From NCBI GenBank assembly GCA_964589765.1, contig CAZPUM010000019.1, positions 1 through 25,163 on the forward strand: DNA of 25,163 bases. The letters are read 5' to 3'. Made by a program: the position numbers and the translations under genes. The notes under the pieces were generated by a model. The model saw nothing but the letters and a program-made list of their open reading frames with translations. It had not been told where the DNA came from and made no database searches. The first letter of the stretch is position 1; the number at the start of each line of letters is the position of its first letter. Below are positions 21,057-25,163 of this stretch, piece after piece. Origin of the DNA: UBA525 sp964589765 (GTDB lineage Archaea; Nanobdellota; Nanobdellia; Woesearchaeales; UBA525).

Positions 21057-21644
21057 TCACTTCTTACTCAGATAAACCCTGAACCCTGATTGTTTTCGCG
21101 AGTCATCACAGTTTCCGAATAGCTCTTCCATCTTTTTCATAATCATTCCCCCTCCTTTATTGTGGCGAGCCACAACCTGCAACAAACCCCCTTTCTTCAA
21201 ATGGTTTGAGGCATCTTCAATCAAACCGAAAACAACTTTTCTGCCAGCTACATAAGGAGGATTCAAAAGGACTGTGTCAAAGGTCTCGTCAATCTTTTCG
21301 TATCCATCAGAATTACGAACGTCTAAATCAAGACCGTGCTCTTTAGAGTTCATTCTAGTAAGTTTACATGCCCTTTTCGAAACATCCGACGCGATAATTT
21401 TTACAGTAGGAAACACAGTTCCTATAACCACTGAGACAACACCATTACCACATCCCAAATCATGAACCAGCCAACCCTCTTCAACAACACAAGTGTCAAG
21501 CAAAAGTTGGGTTCCTTTGTCCAACTCACTTCGTGAAAAAACACCCGAACCAGACCAGATATCAACATCAACACCGCGAGCCACAATTTTAATCTTCTCA
21601 GGAGACAAAGGAGACTTCTGTTCAGAATCATAATAGTGAACCAT
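21057..21644 (-). CDS. Class I SAM methyltransferase, RsmC/PrmC-like small domain
   Basis: A 195-residue single-domain methyltransferase. SAM motif I is HDLGCGNGVVS (61-71), motif II the acidic SDVSKRA (86-92), and the catalytic NPPY is at 128-131, the tetrapeptide used by enzymes that methylate exocyclic amines of bases or glutamine. VFSRSELDKGTQLLLD (35-50) is the motif X-like lead-in seen in RsmC/RlmG-type 'MTS' proteins. The substrate (rRNA guanine, release factor glutamine, other) cannot be decided. A leaderless promoter (CCTTTTATAGAG on the minus strand) is centred 26 nt upstream and is back-to-back with that of the TFS gene. Confidence 0.85.
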   Translation of the reverse strand: MVHYYDSEQKSPLSPEKIKIVARGVDVDIWSGSGVFSRSELDKGTQLLLDTCVVEEGWLVHDLGCGNGVVSVVIGTVFPTVKIIASDVSKRACKLTRMNSKEHGLDLDVRNSDGYEKIDETFDTVLLNPPYVAGRKVVFGLIEDASNHLKKGGLLQVVARHNKGGGMIMKKMEELFGNCDDSRKQSGFRVYLSKK

Positions 21645-21664
21645 GTTCTAAACATCAACACCCT

Positions 21665-21697
21665 CTATAAAAGGGTTATCACCACAACCTTTTTAAC
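21665..21697. promoter_or_regulatory. Divergent promoters (methyltransferase / TFS)
   Basis: Minus-strand TATA near 21665-21675 and plus-strand CTTTTTAAC (21689-21697) each sit 26-27 nt from their respective start codons. The plus-strand box selects ATG 21720 for TFS over GTG 21711. Confidence 0.55.
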
Positions 21698-21719
21698 TAG
21701 ACCTTGAGCCGTGAATCCA

Positions 21720-21983
21720 ATGGGAAATAAAGATATGATGGCACTGCTAAAGAAGATGGGTGTCAAGGACGGAAAGCTTAAGGAAACTGTAAATAAAGAG
21801 TCTAAAAGCGTTGAAGTTCTTGATGAGAATCACAACACACACCCTGTTACTGAAGAGAAGTGCCCTAAATGTGGTCACGAAGAGGCATACTGGTGGACAA
21901 GACAGACTCGCGCGTCTGACGAACCGGAGACCAAGTTTTTGCAGTGCGTCAAATGCAAGTACAAATGGCGTGACGCATCATGA
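21720..21983 (+). CDS. TFS-type transcript cleavage factor lacking the N-terminal zinc ribbon
   Basis: An 87-residue protein. The C-terminal zinc ribbon is classical: CPKCGHEEAYWWTRQTRASDEPETKFLQCVKCKYKWR, with the DE of the catalytic hairpin that enters the RNAP active site and stimulates RNA cleavage. Usual archaeal TFS (~105 residues) begins with a second CxxC...CxxC ribbon that binds RNAP; here the first ~45 residues have no cysteine and are helical and charged (DMMALLKKMGVKDGKLKE). The gene overlaps the DHH phosphoesterase gene by 4 nt (ATGA). It may be a normal TFS in this lineage or a cleavage-factor paralogue with another full-length copy elsewhere. Confidence 0.85.
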   Translation: MGNKDMMALLKKMGVKDGKLKETVNKESKSVEVLDENHNTHPVTEEKCPKCGHEEAYWWTRQTRASDEPETKFLQCVKCKYKWRDAS

Positions 21984-22873
21984 GTTTAGAGATACCTCCC
22001 GAAAGAATTGTTGTTCATACAGACCTTGACGGAGTTGCTTGTGCAGTTCTACTTAAGAGAATATTCAATGTTGATAACATAGTTTTTGTAGAGCCATCTG
22101 AGATTCAAAGAGGACTCTTTATGGCGGAACCAACAGATATTGTTGCAGACCTGCCATTTCCCAAAGAGGGCTGTGCCCTATGGTTCGACCATCACGCACA
22201 GCCAGAGCCACCAAAAAGTCCGCATTACAATCTTGACACAACACAACTCAGTTGTGGAGGATACATCTACAGAAAATACAAGAACGAACATGATTTATCA
22301 TTTTTCAAACCACTTATCGAACGTGTCGATATTATCGACAGCGGAAAGTACAGCCCTGAAGACATCATGGAACCTGACGCTGCTGAACAGATTAGCATCA
22401 GTCTGATCCACCAGGATGCTGACGACAAGTTCCGTCTGGAACTTATCGATATGTTATCACACCTACCTGTTGGGGAGGTTGCAAAACACCCAACAGTTCA
22501 GAGACATGTTCAAGAAGACAAACAACTTCAAGAGCAGTTTTTCAAAGAGGCAGAACTGAAAATCGATGGCGATTTAGTTATCGCGGATTTTCGCGGAAAG
22601 AAAAGAGTTAGAGGTGCTAACGCTTTCAGAGTCTACCTAGAGTACCCTGAATGCCAGTTTTTTGTTTACATCAGAGATGACGAGGATAATCCAAATATTG
22701 TCAGGATTGCCGCATATGAAAACACCTGGAGGCCCACCTGTAAGCCCCACATAGGAAAGATACTCGCAAAGTATGGCGGTGGAGGACACAAAGGAGCTGG
22801 AGGCACAACTCTGAAAAGAGAAGGTCACGAAAAAATCGTTAGAGACATTCTAGAAGAGCTCAAAGAACGGTAG
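21980..22873 (+). CDS. DHH-family phosphoesterase (DHH-DHHA1)
   Basis: A 297-residue Mn2+-dependent phosphoesterase. Motifs: HTDLDGVACAVLLKR (13-27, motif I DxDG), VADLP (D57), FDHHAQPEP (DHH at 70-72), and the DHHA1 glycine motif GGGGHKGAGG (266-275). Archaeal relatives act on short oligonucleotides or cyclic dinucleotides (NrnA/GdpP-like enzymes), so degrading pGpG or c-di-AMP products is possible; the sequence does not decide this. It is translationally coupled to TFS. A c-di-GMP-type GGDEF protein is encoded at 8865, which makes a dinucleotide-degrading role worth considering. Confidence 0.88.
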   Translation: MSLEIPPERIVVHTDLDGVACAVLLKRIFNVDNIVFVEPSEIQRGLFMAEPTDIVADLPFPKEGCALWFDHHAQPEPPKSPHYNLDTTQLSCGGYIYRKYKNEHDLSFFKPLIERVDIIDSGKYSPEDIMEPDAAEQISISLIHQDADDKFRLELIDMLSHLPVGEVAKHPTVQRHVQEDKQLQEQFFKEAELKIDGDLVIADFRGKKRVRGANAFRVYLEYPECQFFVYIRDDEDNPNIVRIAAYENTWRPTCKPHIGKILAKYGGGGHKGAGGTTLKREGHEKIVRDILEELKER

Positions 22874-22876
22874 CTC

Positions 22877-22884
22877 TTTAAAAG
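22877..22884 (+). promoter_or_regulatory. TATA box of the NMD3 gene
   Basis: TTTAAAAG is centred 26 nt upstream of ATG 22906, so the NMD3 mRNA should be leaderless although only 32 nt separate it from the DHH gene. Confidence 0.55.
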
Positions 22885-22905
22885 GAGCCTTACGTCCACA
22901 AGCAT

Positions 22906-23904
22906 ATGGCAAAAATGACCCGCGAGGACCTGGCAAAAATCCACGAGAAGTCCGTTAGAAGCCAGTATCCCTTAATAAGACAGGTTAAACCCGGAAAGCT
23001 CACTTTATGTGCTGAGTGTCCCAGGATTCATGTTGATGGAACCTGGAAAAAGATTGATACTCTAAAAGCTATAGAACGTTCACTAGACCATAGTCTGAAG
23101 CCCAACCCAGGCAGTCTTATATCAACCGTGGAGTTCACAGAGCCTGATTTTCTTCGCAAACCAGGAATCAAACGTACAGAAACTGTTCTTGCTATTGTCA
23201 AAGGAAGGAATGAAGAGATTTCTCACGATTACCAAGAGGAGTACGAGGTCCCTCTAGATTACGAAGTTACTATTTGCGAACTTTGCAAAAAGAAATCTCC
23301 AACATATCATCAGGGAGCATTACAGATTAGGAATGAGACTGAGCTTAGCAAACTCCGACTAAAGGGTTTTCTTCATCAGGCTTCAACCAAAGGAGTCCAT
23401 CTCAGCAACAGGATTGATAGAAAAAATGGAACCGATTACTACATCTCCGACCACCGTGCTATTGGGAATATTGCAAAGAAACTGCACAAGGAGTTCGGGG
23501 GCGAGCTTAAGCTGAATGCTCAGCATTTTTCTGAGGACAAACAGGCAGGAAAAATTCTTTACAGAACTAATGCTTTGGTTGTCCTTCCTGAGTATACAAA
23601 GGGGTGTATCATCAAGAAAGATGAACAGTACTTTCTGATTCTCGGCATAGGAAACAAGGTTAAGGCGGAGAACCTTATGACCGGCAAGTTAGAATCGTTC
23701 TCCTTCGTTAGAGGAGATGCCGAGGTGTTAAAGCAGTTGTCTACTCAGGTTACAAACACAGAACCTTTCGAGGTTCTTGACCCTGAAACTTACCAACCGG
23801 TTGAGCCCGTCCTAAGTAGGTACTCTCCTGTTGACTTCGAGAACGGAGAAGAAGTGCTTGTCGCTAAAGATAAAAGTTACGTCTTTCTTGTTCCGCCTGT
23901 TTAG
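22906..23904 (+). CDS. NMD3-family protein, shortened N-terminus
   Basis: A 332-residue homologue of the eukaryotic 60S export adaptor NMD3; in archaea it is thought to act in large-subunit assembly or binding. Recognisable are C35-A-E-C38...DGTW, and the second knuckle C124-E-L-C127-KKKSPTYHQGALQIR, which matches the family's C..C......G..QiR. The usual archaeal protein starts with a CPKCG...CxxC ribbon before this point; here the first 30 residues have no cysteine, so the first zinc site is absent. The C-terminal part contains the SH3/OB-like strands. The stop overlaps the signal peptidase gene on the other strand by 4 nt. Confidence 0.8.
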   Translation: MAKMTREDLAKIHEKSVRSQYPLIRQVKPGKLTLCAECPRIHVDGTWKKIDTLKAIERSLDHSLKPNPGSLISTVEFTEPDFLRKPGIKRTETVLAIVKGRNEEISHDYQEEYEVPLDYEVTICELCKKKSPTYHQGALQIRNETELSKLRLKGFLHQASTKGVHLSNRIDRKNGTDYYISDHRAIGNIAKKLHKEFGGELKLNAQHFSEDKQAGKILYRTNALVVLPEYTKGCIIKKDEQYFLILGIGNKVKAENLMTGKLESFSFVRGDAEVLKQLSTQVTNTEPFEVLDPETYQPVEPVLSRYSPVDFENGEEVLVAKDKSYVFLVPPV

Positions 23905-24554
23905 GCCACATTGAGCCCAATGACCTGAAGCAAAGAGACAAACCATATCTTCACCCAACCAAGGAAGGGTATTCTGAAAACAGCCTTACCAAGAATTACC
24001 TGACACTCCCCTGAAGGGTCAGAAGTACACTGTTTTGTGTATGTCACCTTTCTTTCATCCAGGAAAGGAGGATTGATTATCTGCCCAAGGTTGTTATCCC
24101 CTTTTGTCTGGAAGAACCTTCCTTCCTCATCATCATAGTCCACCGCTATCACTCTATGAATGATAGGATACGCTTTACCACCCCAAAATACAATTATGTC
24201 CCCTTGTTTGATTTTCTCCTCTGCAACACCTATTAGAAGAATTATGTCTCCTTTGTTGAACCCACCATCCATAGGATATGTTTTGAAATCTTCAGAAGTG
24301 ATGCCATACCTAAGGTAATGGTCCTCTTGCTGAGCCCACCAATTCTCAAATTTCATGTTATGTTCCATACTGTCACTGACAACGGCAACAACAGGAAATT
24401 GGGCACCCATAATAAGTCCGAGAACAGGATAAACAACATACTTAATCACAACAAAAGCAAGCCCTATGCTTACAATCCAGCTCAGTATACTGTCCCCATG
24501 CCAGAGCCAGTACCAGAACTGTTTCAGAGGGGTTTCCTCTTTCTTTTTGGGCAT
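23901..24554 (-). CDS. Signal peptidase I (S26, archaeal/ER type)
   Basis: A 217-residue membrane protease that removes signal peptides from exported proteins. Order: basic N-terminus, membrane helix (about 24-48), box B with catalytic Ser62 (VVSDSMEHN), then His133 in IIHRVIAV, the residue that replaces the bacterial lysine in archaeal and ER enzymes, then KGDNN (152-156) with the supporting Asp, and a C-terminal hydrophobic segment (about 199-215). I chose ATG 24554 because a TATA box (ATTTATAATG on the minus strand) is 26 nt upstream; the longer frame to 24629 would pass through that promoter. It would act on the secreted protein at 17793-18242. Confidence 0.92.
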   Translation of the reverse strand: MPKKKEETPLKQFWYWLWHGDSILSWIVSIGLAFVVIKYVVYPVLGLIMGAQFPVVAVVSDSMEHNMKFENWWAQQEDHYLRYGITSEDFKTYPMDGGFNKGDIILLIGVAEEKIKQGDIIVFWGGKAYPIIHRVIAVDYDDEEGRFFQTKGDNNLGQIINPPFLDERKVTYTKQCTSDPSGECQVILGKAVFRIPFLGWVKIWFVSLLQVIGLNVA

Positions 24555-24674
24555 AAAACTGTGCCATACATAGGCATTATAAATGTTGTGGCAGTTCCTC
24601 GTGTTATGAGTAAGTTTCACAGAAGACAAACCACCCGATTTGACAGTTTCTCATTAAAATCCTGTAAAGAACCA

Positions 24675-24698
24675 CGTTATAAACACACGTCTATAACG
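24675..24698 (+). promoter_or_regulatory. Promoter with inverted repeat upstream of small ORF/DUF167
   Basis: GTTATAAAC (24676-24684) is a TATA match with predicted start near 24706. It lies within a perfect inverted repeat CGTTATA (24675-24681) / TATAACG (24692-24698), a possible operator. Confidence 0.45.
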
Positions 24699-24728
24699 CA
24701 ACCCGCGTACATATGGGGAGGCACAGAA

Positions 24729-24809
24729 ATGCCTTTAGAAGGATTGGACCCATTTAGGTTTCAGATATTTTTCAGCAGTTATTCAAATGGAAAGACTAAG
24801 AAACATTGA
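24729..24809 (+). CDS. Possible 26-residue protein upstream of DUF167
   Basis: An ATG at 24729 is preceded by a strong SD, GGGGAGG (24715-24721, 7-nt spacing), and by a TATA box at a suitable distance. The 26-codon frame (MPLEGLDPFRFQ..., ending GKTKKH) stops at 24809 and overlaps the DUF167 start by 23 nt. The peptide is unknown. It may be a leader that couples translation, or a short real protein. The SD is stronger than anything in front of the DUF167 ATG. Confidence 0.4.
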   Translation: MPLEGLDPFRFQIFFSSYSNGKTKKH

Positions 24810-25014
24810 TTCCGTTCAGGTTAAAGTAAGACCTGGCGCTAGAAAAAATGAGGTTCTGAAGTTTGAAGACGAGTTAGTCGTTGCTATTTCTGCGAAGCCA
24901 GAGGATGGCAAGGCAAATCTGGAGCTCGAGAAATATCTTTCTAAACTTTCAGGAAAAAAAGCTGTTATCAAATCAGGATTTTCCAGTAAGCGCAAGCTCG
25001 TAATTTTTCAGTAA
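24787..25014 (+). CDS. DUF167/YggU-family protein
   Basis: A 75-residue protein of the DUF167 (YggU) family. The conserved pattern VKVRPGARKNEV...LVVAISAKPEDGKANLELEKYLSK...VIKSGFSSKRKLV is complete (V-x-P-x-x-x-x-x-x-v, then A-x-P-x-x-G-x-A-N, then G-x-x-S-r-x-K). Function is unknown in the family. The ATG at 24787 overlaps the end of the 26-codon ORF; no good SD precedes it. The 3' end overlaps the gene on the opposite strand by 42 nt. Confidence 0.88.
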   Translation: MERLRNIDSVQVKVRPGARKNEVLKFEDELVVAISAKPEDGKANLELEKYLSKLSGKKAVIKSGFSSKRKLVIFQ

Positions 25015-25163
25015 CGGCAATATCTCTTTGTCAATGGCTCTGTAAAAATCCTCTTTGTTTGAAAAATTGTTCTGGATTGAAACATCTGCCATATCCGCGA
25101 CCTTGCGTAAGTTCATCTTGGCAGGATCACTACTCCTCTGAGTAGCCTCAAAAGCAAGGAACC
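24973..25163 (-). CDS. C-terminus of a protein, possibly a P-loop nucleoside/nucleotide kinase (partial)
   Basis: An open minus-strand frame enters from the right edge and ends at TGA 24973-24975, giving the last 62 residues. VADMADVSIQNNFSNKEDFYRAID resembles the ADxxIxNNGSxEELxxxVD end of CoaE-like and related P-loop kinases, and the preceding FLAFEATQRSSDPAKMNLRK could be the lid/helix region. The nucleotide-binding part lies outside the window, so the assignment is weak. It could also be read as a helix-turn-helix, but the short tail after it argues against a TetR regulator. It overlaps DUF167 tail-to-tail. Confidence 0.5.
   Translation of the reverse strand, partial: FLAFEATQRSSDPAKMNLRKVADMADVSIQNNFSNKEDFYRAIDKEILPLLKNYELALTGKS

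Noticed and set aside
24554..24629. Longer signal peptidase with 25 extra N-terminal residues
   Set aside because: The extension reads through the TATA box that serves ATG 24554 and is unlike the basic, short N-termini of this family.
24318..24728. Long plus-strand frame antisense to the signal peptidase gene
   Set aside because: Most of it is the complement of a clearly conserved protein gene. Only its last 26 codons, which have an independent SD, are kept as a possible small ORF.
24973..25163. TetR-like helix-turn-helix at the right edge
   Set aside because: The segment superficially fits a helix-turn-helix, but it lies at the C-terminus with only about 25 residues after it, whereas TetR proteins have it at the N-terminus.
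1..25163. CRISPR arrays, insertion sequences, integrase attachment sites, inteins
   Set aside because: No regularly spaced repeats, transposase or integrase genes, or intein motifs within the RNAP genes were seen.

Overview
The window reads as a compact archaeal chromosome segment. The evidence is a split archaeal RNA polymerase operon (H, B'', B', A', A''), TFE, a TFS-type cleavage factor, NMD3, archaeal-type AlaRS, L30e, archaeal NusA, and TATA boxes about 26-27 nt upstream of most first start codons, which indicates leaderless mRNAs. Many small membrane or secreted proteins, very short intergenic gaps and convergent genes that overlap at their stop codons suggest a small-genome lineage such as a DPANN/Woesearchaeota-like archaeon. 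That placement is inference; no rRNA is present to confirm it.

Layout. 1-161: 3' part of tRNA-Asp(GTC) and a complete tRNA-Lys(TTT), followed after 20 nt by rpoH with no visible promoter between. 182-7559: rpoH-rpoB''-rpoB'-rpoA'-rpoA'', with an 18-codon ORF between the two B genes. 7595-8783: rpl30e-nusA, then rps12, each with its own promoter; rps7 and fusA do not follow. 8865-10414: a stand-alone GGDEF (diguanylate cyclase-like) gene convergent with an NSUN-type m5C methyltransferase. 10501-12970: LOG-family protein, an unusual HIT protein with two C-terminal repeats, an overlapping second HIT-like protein without the histidine motif, and a membrane-anchored six-cysteine protein. 13030-13747: a structured leader or ncRNA and then TFE. 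13739-17218 (minus): HxlR-type regulator, AlaRS and an HD-domain nucleotidase. 17367-20099: an HPF/RaiA-like protein, a secreted protein, an HExxH protein and two overlapping paralogous membrane proteins. 20118-20841 (minus): a two-helix membrane protein followed by about 410 nt of GC-richer, highly structured non-coding sequence ending in a hairpin and U-tract. 21057-25163: small methyltransferase, TFS, DHH phosphoesterase, NMD3, signal peptidase I, a small ORF, a DUF167 protein and the C-terminus of a possible P-loop kinase.

How it fits together. Most genes serve transcription (RNAP, TFE, TFS, NusA), translation (tRNAs, L30e, S12, AlaRS, NSUN, NMD3, HPF-like) or secretion (signal peptidase, small anchored proteins). 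The most notable observations are: (1) the large minus-strand RNA, which I could not assign to RNase P, SRP RNA or another known class; (2) loss of classical zinc ligands in RpoA', RpoB', TFS and NMD3, with altered spacing in TFE; (3) an archaeal GGDEF domain with intact active site and inhibitory-site motifs; (4) a pair of HIT-fold proteins that both lack the catalytic histidine; and (5) alternative base pairing in the TFE leader.
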